From Thermoguttaceae bacterium (GTDB taxonomy: Bacteria; Planctomycetota; Planctomycetia; Pirellulales; Thermoguttaceae), in NCBI GenBank assembly GCA_017559825.1, contig JAFYQR010000203.1, positions 1 to 64,000 on the forward strand: a stretch of DNA of 64,000 nucleotides, in the 5' to 3' direction. A program made the translations under genes and the position numbers. The notes under the pieces were generated by a model that saw only the letters and a program-made list of their open reading frames with translations, had not been told where the DNA came from and did not search any database. Numbering within the stretch: position 1 is the stretch's first letter; each line of letters starts with the position of its first letter. Shown one piece after another: positions 16,348 through 25,285 of the stretch.

Positions 16348-19300
16348 ATGAGCGACGAAAAACGCTTCGTCATGTGCGACGGCAACGAAGCCGCCGCGAT
16401 GATCGCGCATCTTTGCAACGAAGTTATGGCCATTTACCCGATCACGCCGTCGTCGACGATGGGCGAATTGACCGACGATTGGGCCGCGAAAGGCAAAAAG
16501 AACCTCTTCGGAACGATTCCGCAAGTCGTTGAAATGCAAAGCGAAGCCGGGGCGGCGGGCGCTGTTCACGGCTCGTTGCAAGCGGGCGCGCTGACCTGTA
16601 CGTTTACGGCGTCGCAAGGTCTCCTCCTGATGATTCCGAATATGTTCAAGATCGCCGGCGAACAAACGCCGACCGTCTTCCACGTTACGGCTCGCTGCAT
16701 CGCCTCGCACGCGCTTTCGATCTTCGGCGACCACTCCGACGTTTTGGCGACCCGCTCCTGCGGTTGGGCGATGCTCTGCGGCGGCACGGTTCAAGAAACG
16801 CACGACATGGCGATGATCTCGTACTCCTCGACGCACCGCAGCCATATCCCGTTCCTCCACTTCTTCGACGGTTTCCGCACCTCGCACGAAGTCAACAAAC
16901 TGGAAAAACTTCCGGAATCGACCGTCCGCGAAATGATGGACCTCGACGCCGTCCGCAACTTCCGCGAACGCGCCCTCAATCCGCACAGCCCGGTCATCCG
17001 CGGCACCGCGCAAAACCCGGACGTTTTCTTCCAAGGTCGCGAAGCCTGCAACCCGGCTTACGACGCCGTTCCGGGTATCGTCCAAGAAGAAATGGACAAA
17101 TTCGCGAAACTGACCGGCCGCCAATACCGCATCTTCGACTACTACGGCGACCCGAACGCCGAAAACGTCGTTGTTATTATGGCGAGCGGTTCCGGTATCG
17201 TCGAAGAATATATCGACTTCATCGGTAAAGACAAAAACGTCGGTATGGTCAACGTCCGCCTCTACCGCCCGTTCGACGAAGCCGCGTTCGTCGCCGCGTT
17301 GCCGAAAACGACCAAGAAAATCGCCGTTCTCGACCGCACCAAGGAACCGGGCGCCGGCGGCGAACCGCTGTACCTCGACGTCGTTTCGGCTCTCGTTCGC
17401 AACTGGGAAGGCGCGCTTCCGTTCGTCGCCGCCGGTCGTTACGGCCTCGCGTCGAAAGACTTCACTCCGGCGATGGTCAAAGCGATCTACGACGAACTCG
17501 CGAAAGACGCTCCGAAGAAGAAGTTCACGATCGGTATCAAAGACGACCTCACCAACCTCAGCATCGACTACGATCCGACCTTCTCGACCGAAGCGGACGA
17601 CGTTCGTCGTTGCATCTTCTACGGTCTCGGTAGCGACGGCACCGTCGGCGCGAACAAAGAAACGACGAAAATCGTCGGCGAATACACCGAAAACTTCAGC
17701 CAAGGCTACTTCGTTTACGACTCGAAGAAAGCCGGCGCCGTCACGGTTTCGCACCTCCGCTTCTCGCCGCGCCCGATCAAGGGTTCGTACCTGATTTACC
17801 AAGCGAACTTCGTCGCGTGCCACCAATTCGTCTTCACGCAAAAGCTCGATATGCTCTCGACGATCGTCAAGGGCGGGACGTTCCTCCTGAACGCTCCGTA
17901 CAGCGCCGCGGAAGTTTGGGATCACCTCCCGATCGAACTCCAAAAAGAGATCGTCGAGAAGGAACTCGAATTCTACGTCGTCGACGCGGTCAAAGTCGCG
18001 AAAGCGGCGGGCATGGGCGGCCGTATCAACACCGTTATGGAAACCTGCTTCTTCAAGCTCGGCGAATTCATGCCGGTCGACGAAGGCATCGGCTACATCA
18101 AAGCCAGTATTAAGAAGGTTTACGGCAAGAAGGGCGACGAAATCGTTCAAAAGAACTACGCGGCGGTCGACTCGTCCCTCGCGGCGCTCGAAAAGGTCGA
18201 CTATCCGAAAGAAATCACGTCGACGTTCCACCGTCGCAACGGCGTCGTCGGCGACGCGCCGGAATTCGTCAAGAACGTTCTCGGCGAAATCTTGGCCTCG
18301 CGCGGCGAAGAACTCACCGTCAAAGACATGCTCCCGACGGCGGACGGCACGTTCCCGGTCGGCACGACGAAATACGAAAAACGCGGCATCGCGATCGACA
18401 TTCCGATTTGGGACAGCGAACTCTGCATCCAATGCGGCAACTGCTCGCTCGTCTGCCCGCACGCCGCCATCCGTATGAAGATTTACGACGCCGCGAACGG
18501 CGCGCCGGAATCGTTCAAGTCGGTCGACGCGAAAACGAAGGAATTCGAAGGCAAGAAATTCACGCTCCAAGTCGCGCCGGACGACTGCACCGGCTGCGGT
18601 ATGTGCGTTTACGTCTGCCCGGCCAAGAGCAAGACGGAAGAAGGTAAGAAAGCGATCAACCTCGAAAACAAGATCGCCAACGAAGCCGCCGAACGCGCCA
18701 ACTGGGATTACTTCCTCACGATTCCGGACTACGACCGCTCCAAAGCGAAGGTCGACACCGTCAAGGGTTCGCAACTCTTGCTCCCGCTCTTCGAGTTCTC
18801 GGGCTCCTGCGCGGGTTGCGGCGAAACGCCTTACGTCAAACTCGTTACGCAACTCTTCGGCGACCGTATGCTGATCGCGAACGCGACCGGTTGCTCCTCG
18901 ATTTACGGCGGCAACCTCCCGACGACGCCGTACACGACGAACGCGGAAGGTTGCGGTCCGGCTTGGGCGAACTCCTTGTTCGAAGACAACGCCGAATTCG
19001 GTCTCGGCATGCGCGCGGCGGTCGACCAACAAGTCGGCTTCATGAAGGAAATCCTCGTCGCGAAGAAAGACCAACTCGGCGACGCGTTGGTCGAAAACCT
19101 CCTCGGCAACAAACAAGAAACCGAAGGCGAAATCGCGCAACAACGCGCTTGGGTCAAAGAACTTAAAGCGAAACTCGCGGAACTTAACTGCGACTGCGAA
19201 CAAGCGAAGCTCCTCGAAATGTCGGCCGACTACCTCGTTCGCCGCAGCGCGTGGATCATCGGCGGCGACGGTTGGGCTTACGACATCGGCTACGGCGGTC

Positions 19301-19878
19301 TCGACCACGTCGTCGCGTCGACAAAGGACGTCAACATCCTCGTCCTCGACACCGAAGTTTACTCGAACACCGGCGGTCAAGCGTCGAAATCGACGCCGAA
19401 GGGCGCGGTCGCGAAATTCGCCGCGGGCGGTAAAGCGACGGGTAAAAAAGACCTCGGCATGATGGCCGTTTCGTACGGCACCTGCTTCGTCGGTCAAATT
19501 TCGCTCGGCGCGAACCCGGCGCACGCGATCAAAACGCTCGTCGCGGCGGAATCGTACAAGGGCCCGTCGCTCGTCATCGCGTACTCGCACTGCATCGCGC
19601 AAGGCGTCGATATGAAGACCGGTATGGAACTTCAAAAAGAAGCCGTCAAGTGCGGTTACTGGCCGCTTTGGTCGTACGACCCGCGTTTGGAAAAACCGTT
19701 CCAACTCGCCAGCAAGGCTCCGGAAGGCGCGTTGAAAGACTTCGAAGCGAAGCAAAACCGCTTCAAGTCCTTGAAACGTATCAATCCGGAAGCCGCCGCC
19801 GCTTACGAAGCGCAAGCGCAAGAAGATATTTACAAGCGCTACGAATACTACAAAGCGCTGACCGAAGTCCAAAAATGA
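16348..19878 (+). CDS. nifJ: Pyruvate:ferredoxin (flavodoxin) oxidoreductase, single-chain
   Basis: 1176 residues, full length for the homodimeric NifJ/PFOR type. Domain order is complete: N-terminal pyruvate-binding/transketolase domain (AIYPITPSSTMGEL), domain II, gamma domain (VTVSHLRFSPRPI), two-[4Fe-4S] ferredoxin domain (CIQCGNCSLVCP from C693 and CTGCGMCVYVCP from C747), and the C-terminal thiamine-pyrophosphate domain with the cluster-binding SCAGCGETPY, GCSSIYGG and GDGWAYDIGYGGLDH. It converts pyruvate and CoA to acetyl-CoA and CO2, reducing ferredoxin or flavodoxin, in anaerobic metabolism. The ATG follows ACTAGGAGACTTAA. It is monocistronic: a strong terminator follows. Codon use is highly biased (CTC, GTC, ATC, CGC), consistent with high expression. 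Confidence 0.97.
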   Translation: MSDEKRFVMCDGNEAAAMIAHLCNEVMAIYPITPSSTMGELTDDWAAKGKKNLFGTIPQVVEMQSEAGAAGAVHGSLQAGALTCTFTASQGLLLMIPNMFKIAGEQTPTVFHVTARCIASHALSIFGDHSDVLATRSCGWAMLCGGTVQETHDMAMISYSSTHRSHIPFLHFFDGFRTSHEVNKLEKLPESTVREMMDLDAVRNFRERALNPHSPVIRGTAQNPDVFFQGREACNPAYDAVPGIVQEEMDKFAKLTGRQYRIFDYYGDPNAENVVVIMASGSGIVEEYIDFIGKDKNVGMVNVRLYRPFDEAAFVAALPKTTKKIAVLDRTKEPGAGGEPLYLDVVSALVRNWEGALPFVAAGRYGLASKDFTPAMVKAIYDELAKDAPKKKFTIGIKDDLTNLSIDYDPTFSTEADDVRRCIFYGLGSDGTVGANKETTKIVGEYTENFSQGYFVYDSKKAGAVTVSHLRFSPRPIKGSYLIYQANFVACHQFVFTQKLDMLSTIVKGGTFLLNAPYSAAEVWDHLPIELQKEIVEKELEFYVVDAVKVAKAAGMGGRINTVMETCFFKLGEFMPVDEGIGYIKASIKKVYGKKGDEIVQKNYAAVDSSLAALEKVDYPKEITSTFHRRNGVVGDAPEFVKNVLGEILASRGEELTVKDMLPTADGTFPVGTTKYEKRGIAIDIPIWDSELCIQCGNCSLVCPHAAIRMKIYDAANGAPESFKSVDAKTKEFEGKKFTLQVAPDDCTGCGMCVYVCPAKSKTEEGKKAINLENKIANEAAERANWDYFLTIPDYDRSKAKVDTVKGSQLLLPLFEFSGSCAGCGETPYVKLVTQLFGDRMLIANATGCSSIYGGNLPTTPYTTNAEGCGPAWANSLFEDNAEFGLGMRAAVDQQVGFMKEILVAKKDQLGDALVENLLGNKQETEGEIAQQRAWVKELKAKLAELNCDCEQAKLLEMSADYLVRRSAWIIGGDGWAYDIGYGGLDHVVASTKDVNILVLDTEVYSNTGGQASKSTPKGAVAKFAAGGKATGKKDLGMMAVSYGTCFVGQISLGANPAHAIKTLVAAESYKGPSLVIAYSHCIAQGVDMKTGMELQKEAVKCGYWPLWSYDPRLEKPFQLASKAPEGALKDFEAKQNRFKSLKRINPEAAAAYEAQAQEDIYKRYEYYKALTEVQK

Positions 19879-19955
19879 CAAAGGTTTAACCGCAAGCCGA
19901 CGCAAAGCGCGAGTCGAAACGCCGATTCGCGCTTTGGTCGACCTACAAAAGAAAA

Positions 19956-20001
19956 GGACGCCGAGAAAAGTCTAAGCGATTCTCGGCGTCCTTATTTTAT
20001 T
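19956..20001 (+). terminator. Rho-independent terminator of nifJ
   Basis: GGACGCCGAGA (19956-19966) and TCTCGGCGTCC (19981-19991) form a perfect 11-bp stem followed by TTATTTTATT. It lies ~80 nt past the nifJ stop. Confidence 0.9.
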
Positions 20002-20040
20002 CCCTAAAATCCGCGCCGACGCGTTTTCTTCTTCGACGCC

Positions 20041-20140
20041 AACCGGCTTAAACGCTCAAATAAAAATTCTCCTCGGGCAAACCGAATTAACGCTCAACGA
20101 AAATTATCCTCGGCGCCAACCGACTTAAACGCTCAAGCAA
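20041..20140. repeat. Degenerate tandem repeat, period 38-39 bp, about 2.5 copies
   Basis: The block AACCGnnTTAAaCGCTCAA followed by AAAATTnTCCTCGG begins at about 20041, 20080 and 20118. The third, partial copy runs over the stop codon of azlD. Copies differ at a few bases and small indels. It lies between two convergent genes, so it may be a duplicated 3'-UTR segment. Confidence 0.6.
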
Positions 20141-20465
20141 AGACGCGTTGCAGGAGCGCCATATACAAAAGCGTTCCGCCGCCGGCGCTTAGGAGCATAT
20201 TCTTTTTCCAAGCGTGCAGAATCGCGACGGCGACGCCGGCGATCAGCTCCGGAAGCGCGAACGGATACCGCGTCGGCGTCGCGTGTCTAAAGCAATAAAC
20301 GACAAGCATTGCGATGATCGCCGGCGGAAGCGCGACGCCGAGATACGAAACGACCTCCGGCGTCTTCCGCTTCCCGCCGAAAACGAAAAACGGAAAAAAG
20401 CGGAGCCCCGCCGTTACCGCCGCGACAACCGCGACGATCGCGACCGAATGCGAAAAATCGATCAT
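20133..20465 (-). CDS. azlD: AzlD-family small subunit of a branched-chain amino-acid exporter
   Basis: 110 residues with three to four hydrophobic segments. The family pattern is clear: VTAGLRFFPFFVF, VSYLGVALPPAIIAMLVVYCFRH, and a C-terminal WKKNMLLSAGGGTLLYMALLQ. AzlD works with AzlC in the inner membrane; the pair (like E. coli YgaZH) exports branched-chain amino acids. The ATG overlaps the azlC stop (ATGA, 4 bp), indicating translational coupling. Length is normal. Its last codons fall in the short tandem repeat at 20041-20140. Confidence 0.93.
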   Translation of the reverse strand: MIDFSHSVAIVAVVAAVTAGLRFFPFFVFGGKRKTPEVVSYLGVALPPAIIAMLVVYCFRHATPTRYPFALPELIAGVAVAILHAWKKNMLLSAGGGTLLYMALLQRVFA

Positions 20466-21208
20466 CGTCCCCCCTCCTTCTCCGCCGCGTCGTTCGCAAC
20501 CGCTTGCGCCGTCGGAGTTTCCATTTCATTCTTCGTTTCGAAAAAGCGTCGTCCGCCGATCAAAACCACGCAAATCCCGAGCGTCGCCGGAATGAGGAAA
20601 CTGTCCGGGCCGAACGCGAGCAAGGCCAAAACCGAAACCGCGACGCCGACCAACGCCGGTCGATGGCGCCGCGTTCCTTTCCACTGCTCGACGAAAACCG
20701 CGACGAAAAGCGCCGTCATCGCGAAATCGACGCCCCGCGAATCGAACTCGACAAGCGTCCCGACGACCGCGCCGAGAACGCACCCGGCGATCCAATACAA
20801 ATGGTCGAATAGCGTCAGCCAAAAAGCAAAGCGCGGAAAATCGGTTCCCTCCGGCGACTTGCCATCGCAGGTAAGCGAGTACGTCTCGTCGGTCATTCCG
20901 AAAACGATGTAAGGCTTGTATTTACCGGCGTTTCGATATTTATCGATCATCGTAACGCCGTAAAAGATATGGCGCGCGTTGACCATAAAGGTCGCGACCG
21001 CCGTCGCGACGAGCGTCGCGTGATTCGCTAGCAAATCGACGGCGAGATACTGCATCGCTCCGGCGTAAATCGTTACGCTCATCGCCAGCACCCAAAGCGG
21101 CCCGTACCCGGCCTGCGCGGCCAAAACGCCGAACCCGAACCCGAGCGCAAGATACCCCGCCATCACCGGCAAAGATTTTACAAACGCCGTCCGAATCGTC
21201 TTCTCCAT
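20462..21208 (-). CDS. azlC: AzlC-family large subunit of a branched-chain amino-acid exporter
   Basis: 248 residues with about seven hydrophobic spans. The N-terminal block is typical of AzlC: FVKSLPVMAGYLALGFGFG, then GPLWVLAMSVTIYAGAMQY and NARHIFYGVTM, DETYSL. With AzlD it forms the inner-membrane exporter (LIV-E family). It is the first gene of the azlCD pair, with 4-bp overlap. The ATG has only a weak GGAAAA upstream. The C-terminus adds a polar tail (ETPTAQAVANDAAEKEGGR). No adjacent Lrp- or GntR-type regulator is present. Confidence 0.93.
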   Translation of the reverse strand: MEKTIRTAFVKSLPVMAGYLALGFGFGVLAAQAGYGPLWVLAMSVTIYAGAMQYLAVDLLANHATLVATAVATFMVNARHIFYGVTMIDKYRNAGKYKPYIVFGMTDETYSLTCDGKSPEGTDFPRFAFWLTLFDHLYWIAGCVLGAVVGTLVEFDSRGVDFAMTALFVAVFVEQWKGTRRHRPALVGVAVSVLALLAFGPDSFLIPATLGICVVLIGGRRFFETKNEMETPTAQAVANDAAEKEGGR

Positions 21209-21550
21209 CGCTATTTTCCGAAATTACGTCGTTTACATCCAACGCCGCCGTCGAACGGCGCGCCCTTTCTCCCGTTCGCTTCGCCGTCGCGTCGTTTGCA
21301 CCCGAGAAAGTTCGCTTTCATCATACCGCAAAATCCGATTTTTTGAACCCCCGGCGCCGAAAATTCGACGTTCCGCCCTCCCGCGGTCGAATTTGTTTCG
21401 CTCGGGCTTGCGGCGTTCGACGTTTAACGTTAAAATAAAGGCGCTCGACAGTGTTTCGTCCGCTTGACTTTACGCCGTCTTCCCATTTTCACCATTTTAT
21501 CGCCAAAACCATTGTCTTCCCGCCGCGTCGTTCGACCAAGGAGCGTTCCG
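21209..21550. other. Intergenic region, 342 bp, divergent azlC / yhaO promoter region
   Basis: No gene is supported. The right half contains the candidate promoter of the plus-strand nuclease gene. A reading frame starting at 21464 continues into that nuclease gene, but its N-terminal extension lacks an RBS and matches nothing. Confidence 0.6.
21408..21436 (+). promoter_or_regulatory. Candidate sigma70-type promoter of the intact yhaO gene
   Basis: TTGCGG (21408-21413), 17-bp spacer, TAAAAT (21431-21436). The spacing and -10 match the P-ATPase promoter in the same window. The implied leader is ~105 nt. Confidence 0.5.
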
Positions 21551-22984
21551 ATGTCGTTAAAGTTTATCCATTGCGCCGATCTTCACCTCGATTCGCCGAT
21601 GCGCGGTCTCGGAACAACCGATCCGGAAATCGCCGCGACGATTCGCGACGCGTCGCGTCGGGCGTTCGAGCGGCTAATCGACGTCGCGCTCGAAGAGAAC
21701 GTCGCGTTCGTTGTCGTCGCGGGCGACCTTTTCGACGGCGATTGGGACGACCTCGCGACCGGACTTTGGACGATTCGCCAACTCCGACGTCTCGACGCGC
21801 GCCGCGTTTCGGTTTTTATCTCGTTGGGAAATCACGACTTGCAGAACAAGACGTTGCCGAAGTTGACTTGGCCGAAAAACGTCAAAATTTTCAGCGCGAA
21901 AAAACCGGAAACCTTCCTTTATCCGGACGACTTGCCGACGCTCTTCGACGACGCCCCGAAACGCGCTCGCAAAACCGCCGCACGTTCCGTCGCAACGCAA
22001 GAAAAAACCTTATTTAGCGCCGTTTCCGAAACCGCGTCTTCTCTCGTCGACGCCGCTTCGGAACGCGTCGCCTTGACCGGCCAAAGTTTCCGCGCTCAAT
22101 TTTGTCCGGAAAACTTAGCGGAAAACTTCCCGTCGGCGACGCCCAACGCGTTCAATATCGGCGTTTTACACACCGACGCAAGCGGAGACGGAGCCGCGTC
22201 GCGTTACGCCCCGACAAGTCTTGAAACGCTAAACGCCAAGCGTTACGATTATTGGGCGCTCGGGCACGTTCACCGCCGCCAAACGCTCCAAACGTCGCCC
22301 GCTTGGGTCGGTTATCCCGGCGTTTTGCAGGGGCGGCACATTCGCGAGCCGGAGCCGAAGGGTTTTTATGTCGTCGAAATTGAAAACGGCGCGTTGTCGC
22401 AAGAGCCGCGTTTCATCGCCGTCGACTCGCTGCGTTGGTTCGCGCTCGAACTTGATTTAACGCAAGTCAAGTCGGAAGAAGAGTTGCAACGCTCTTTTCT
22501 CGACGCGGCGCGGTCGGTCGTCGACAAAGCGGAGGAACGTTTCGCGGCGGTTCGACTTTCGCTCGTCGGTCGAACGGAAATGCACCAAGAATTGACGCGA
22601 CGCCGCGCTCAACAAACGCTCGGCGAAACCTTCCGTCCTTGGGCGCTCGAACTCGGCGACGCGTTTTGGCTCGAAGAAATCGAATTGAAAACGACGTCGC
22701 CCCGCCCCGCGACGCTCGGCGAAACCGGAATTCTCGGCGATCTCGCCGCCGACTTCGAACGCAAAATCGCCGAACTTTCCGCTCGACTTGCCGCCGAAGA
22801 AGCGTCGCAAACCGCCGAATCGCAAGCGTTAGACGAAACGGAACAACCGTTCGCCGACTTGGAAAAACGAGTCGGCGTTTATTGGCGGGAACTCGGAATC
22901 GACTTAAACGACCCGGCGACGCTCCGTCGTTGGCGCGAAGAAGCTCGCGAAATTTTGATCGACGCGTTCAACGACGCCGAGTAA
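21551..22984 (+). CDS. yhaO: YhaO/SbcD-type DNA repair exonuclease (calcineurin-like phosphoesterase), intact
   Basis: 477 residues from the ATG at 21551, chosen because AAGGAG lies upstream and the protein then opens with the canonical MSLKFIHCADLHLDSP. All Mre11-family metal motifs are intact: D10-L-H12, AGDLFDGDW, SLGNHDLQN, the His of GVLHTDAS and GHVHRRQ. The C-terminal ~150 residues form the capping region seen in YhaO-type nucleases, which partner YhaN rather than SbcC. No YhaN gene is adjacent; the only YhaN in the window (56354-60856) is coupled to a degenerate paralogue. The enzyme is predicted to be a Mn2+-dependent nuclease in DNA end processing. Confidence 0.88.
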   Translation: MSLKFIHCADLHLDSPMRGLGTTDPEIAATIRDASRRAFERLIDVALEENVAFVVVAGDLFDGDWDDLATGLWTIRQLRRLDARRVSVFISLGNHDLQNKTLPKLTWPKNVKIFSAKKPETFLYPDDLPTLFDDAPKRARKTAARSVATQEKTLFSAVSETASSLVDAASERVALTGQSFRAQFCPENLAENFPSATPNAFNIGVLHTDASGDGAASRYAPTSLETLNAKRYDYWALGHVHRRQTLQTSPAWVGYPGVLQGRHIREPEPKGFYVVEIENGALSQEPRFIAVDSLRWFALELDLTQVKSEEELQRSFLDAARSVVDKAEERFAAVRLSLVGRTEMHQELTRRRAQQTLGETFRPWALELGDAFWLEEIELKTTSPRPATLGETGILGDLAADFERKIAELSARLAAEEASQTAESQALDETEQPFADLEKRVGVYWRELGIDLNDPATLRRWREEAREILIDAFNDAE

Positions 22985-23020
22985 CGCCGCGCCCGTCTTT
23001 TCGCCGATTTCGCAATAAAA

Positions 23021-23052
23021 AAGCGCGGCCGAGGTTTCGCCCGGTCGCGCTT
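23021..23052. terminator. Bidirectional terminator between the converging yhaO and serine hydrolase genes
   Basis: AAGCGCGGCCG (23021-23031) and CGGTCGCGCTT (23042-23052) pair with one G-T wobble. An A-run precedes and a T-rich stretch follows, so it can act on both converging transcripts. Confidence 0.85.
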
Positions 23053-23078
23053 CTTCGTTTTGGCGCTAACGCAATTCG

Positions 23079-25100
23079 TTATTTCGCAGGCGTTTGCCAA
23101 ATAAACTCAAACGCGAGCGGAGCCGATTCGCGCCAATATTTCCAATTGTGCGCGCCGTCGCGAACGCGGTATTCGCAGGCGACGCCCGCCGCTTTCGCTT
23201 CGTTGTGGAACGCGTGCGCGCCCGGCGTCAAATAATCGTCGTCGCCGCAGTCGAGGCAGAAGCGAATCGACTTTTTCGCGTCGTCCGACAACTTCTTAAC
23301 AAGCGTATGCGGATCGTTCGCGAAGAAGTAATCGTCGAGCCGCTCGGCGTTTTCGTCGACGGAAGCCGCTTTGCGATAACGACTTACAAAGTCTTTAAAC
23401 GACGCCGCGGCGACCTCTTCTTGCGTCCGAATCGCCGGACTCATCGCGAAGCAGGCGCTAAACATATCGGGACGGCGCAACGCGTAAAGGAGCGAGCCGT
23501 ACCCGCCCATCGAAAGCCCGGCGATCGAGCGGTTTTCTTTGCCGGTTTTGCAGCGGTAAAACGTTTCAATCGCGGGAATTAGCTCGTCGAAGAAGAACGT
23601 TTCGTACTTGCACGAATCGTCGGCGCTGTCGCGGTACCAACAGCTTTGCGCGTCCGGCATAACGACAATCGCCTTTTTCGTCGGATTCTTCGCAAACCAT
23701 TCGTCCGCAATCTTTTGCAGATTCCCTTGTTTCGGGTCGGTCCAATCTTTTTCGCTGCCGCCCATCCCGTGCAGGAGGTAAAGAACCGGGTACGAAAACG
23801 ACGTCGTGCGGTACTCGTTCGGGAGGTAAATTCGGTACTTCACCTCGCGTTTAAGCGCTTTGCTGTAAAGGGTTTGCTCGCGAACGTCGCTGCCGGACGT
23901 CCCTTCTTTCGGTTGAAGCGATTTTTCGGTTTCGCGCAACTTCGCCAACCCCTCCGCGTTCTCCGGAAGCGCTTCGTTTTTCAGCGCCGGAAGCAAAATA
24001 TCGTAAAGCGCGTTCAGTTGACCTTGGTAGTCGTTTCCGTCGGAAGTCATTGCGACGACGACGTTTTGGTCGGGCATAACGACGCAAAATTGGACGTAGG
24101 CCCCATCCCCGCGATAAATATTTTTGCGGCAGCGCCAAAATTGGAAGCAGTACCCTTGCGCCCAGTCGCTATTCGGATCCGTCCCATTCGATACCTTGTA
24201 GCTAGTCGCCAAATCGACCCAATCGGCGCTTAAAATTTGCTTGTCGTTCCAGCGCCCGCGTTGGAGATAAAGCTGGCCGAACTTCGCGATATCCTCGGTG
24301 CGCAAGTACAGGCCGGTTCCGCCTTTAGAAATACCTTCGGGCGAGTTCTCCCAATACGGCGTTTCAATGTGCAACGGCTCGAACAGACGCGGAACGAGGT
24401 AATCGCGGGTCGTTTCGCCAACCGTTTTTTGGAGCGCGGCCGAGAGCATGTACGTGCCCGGCGTGTTGTAGCGGAAGTGCGTTCCCGGCTCGCGCGGAAC
24501 CGGATGCGCCAAAAACGCTTGCACCCAAGTCGGCTCGCCCGGTTTGAGCGGTTGTTTTTCGAGCCCGTAAGTCGCTCTAACCATATTCGGCAGCGAGACT
24601 TCCGTCTCGTGTCCGCAACTCATCGAGAGGAGGTCGGCGAGCGTCATCTTCTTCAAATTTTCGGACGGTTCGGGCGGCAAATCGTCCGGGAAAATGTCGA
24701 CGACCTTTTGATCGATACTCAATTTGCCCTCTTGCACCGCGAACCCGATCGCCGTCGAGGTAAAACTTTTGCTCAACGAATACATCGCGTGCGGCGCCTC
24801 GGCCGAGTTCGGCGCGCGCCAACATTCGGCGATCACCTTGCCGTCGCGCAAAACCATTAAACTATCCAAACGATTGAACTTAACGTCGAGCGTTTGAATC
24901 AGCTCGACCAACGCTTGCGACGGGACGCCGACCGACTCCGGGGTAGCGCGCGGCAGAGCGCCGTTTTCGTCGAGGTTTTGCGTCGGATTGCAAGTCGCGA
25001 CGCCGACGGACTTTGCTTCTTGCGCGGCGACAAACGCCGGGGTTCCGCTCAACGTTCCGAGAAGGAGCGTCGCGGCGAAAAGATTAAAAAAACGTTTCAT
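23079..25100 (-). CDS. Secreted fusion: class C beta-lactamase-like serine hydrolase + feruloyl-esterase-like esterase
   Basis: 673 residues with a signal peptide (~1-26). Domain 1 (~45-370) is a penicillin-binding/beta-lactamase-fold hydrolase: SLSK (S108, K111) is the nucleophile motif, HFRYNTPGTYML carries the second motif, and GGTGLYLRTEDIAKFG is typical of the esterase/6-aminohexanoate-hydrolase branch. Domain 2 (~400-673) is an alpha/beta-hydrolase of the esterase D/feruloyl-esterase type: YLLHGMGGSEKDW, the nucleophile elbow GLSMGGYGS, an acid near CGDDDY and DGAHNWKYW with the catalytic His. Two hydrolase active sites on one chain, beside two rhamnosidase genes, suggest removal of ester decorations from plant polysaccharide (inference). 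RBS AAGGAG is 13 nt from the ATG. Confidence 0.85.
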   Translation of the reverse strand: MKRFFNLFAATLLLGTLSGTPAFVAAQEAKSVGVATCNPTQNLDENGALPRATPESVGVPSQALVELIQTLDVKFNRLDSLMVLRDGKVIAECWRAPNSAEAPHAMYSLSKSFTSTAIGFAVQEGKLSIDQKVVDIFPDDLPPEPSENLKKMTLADLLSMSCGHETEVSLPNMVRATYGLEKQPLKPGEPTWVQAFLAHPVPREPGTHFRYNTPGTYMLSAALQKTVGETTRDYLVPRLFEPLHIETPYWENSPEGISKGGTGLYLRTEDIAKFGQLYLQRGRWNDKQILSADWVDLATSYKVSNGTDPNSDWAQGYCFQFWRCRKNIYRGDGAYVQFCVVMPDQNVVVAMTSDGNDYQGQLNALYDILLPALKNEALPENAEGLAKLRETEKSLQPKEGTSGSDVREQTLYSKALKREVKYRIYLPNEYRTTSFSYPVLYLLHGMGGSEKDWTDPKQGNLQKIADEWFAKNPTKKAIVVMPDAQSCWYRDSADDSCKYETFFFDELIPAIETFYRCKTGKENRSIAGLSMGGYGSLLYALRRPDMFSACFAMSPAIRTQEEVAAASFKDFVSRYRKAASVDENAERLDDYFFANDPHTLVKKLSDDAKKSIRFCLDCGDDDYLTPGAHAFHNEAKAAGVACEYRVRDGAHNWKYWRESAPLAFEFIWQTPAK

Positions 25101-25174
25101 CGTTAAAACGCAACTCCTTGCGCGGCCGACGGTTGCGTTCCGTCGTAACGCGCCGTTAAAGGGTCGTTTCGATT

Positions 25175-25210
25175 TAAAAAATCGCGCCGCGTTATTAATA
25201 AGAGCGGCGC
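25175..25210 (-). terminator. Rho-independent terminator of the GH78 gene
   Basis: On the minus strand GCGCCGC pairs with GCGGCGC, with an inner TTATT/AATAA extension, followed by GATTTTTT. It lies ~75 nt past the GH78 stop. Confidence 0.8.
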
Positions 25211-25285
25211 TTAAAAGGAAACGCGACGCCGCTCGACGCGCTCCGTTAAGAAACGCGCCGAGAATCGCCGCCGTAAATCCCGTCG

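Noticed and set aside
16306-19905. 1199-codon open frame on the minus strand opposite nifJ
   Set aside because: NifJ on the plus strand has complete motifs, RBS and terminator; the antisense product has no family features.
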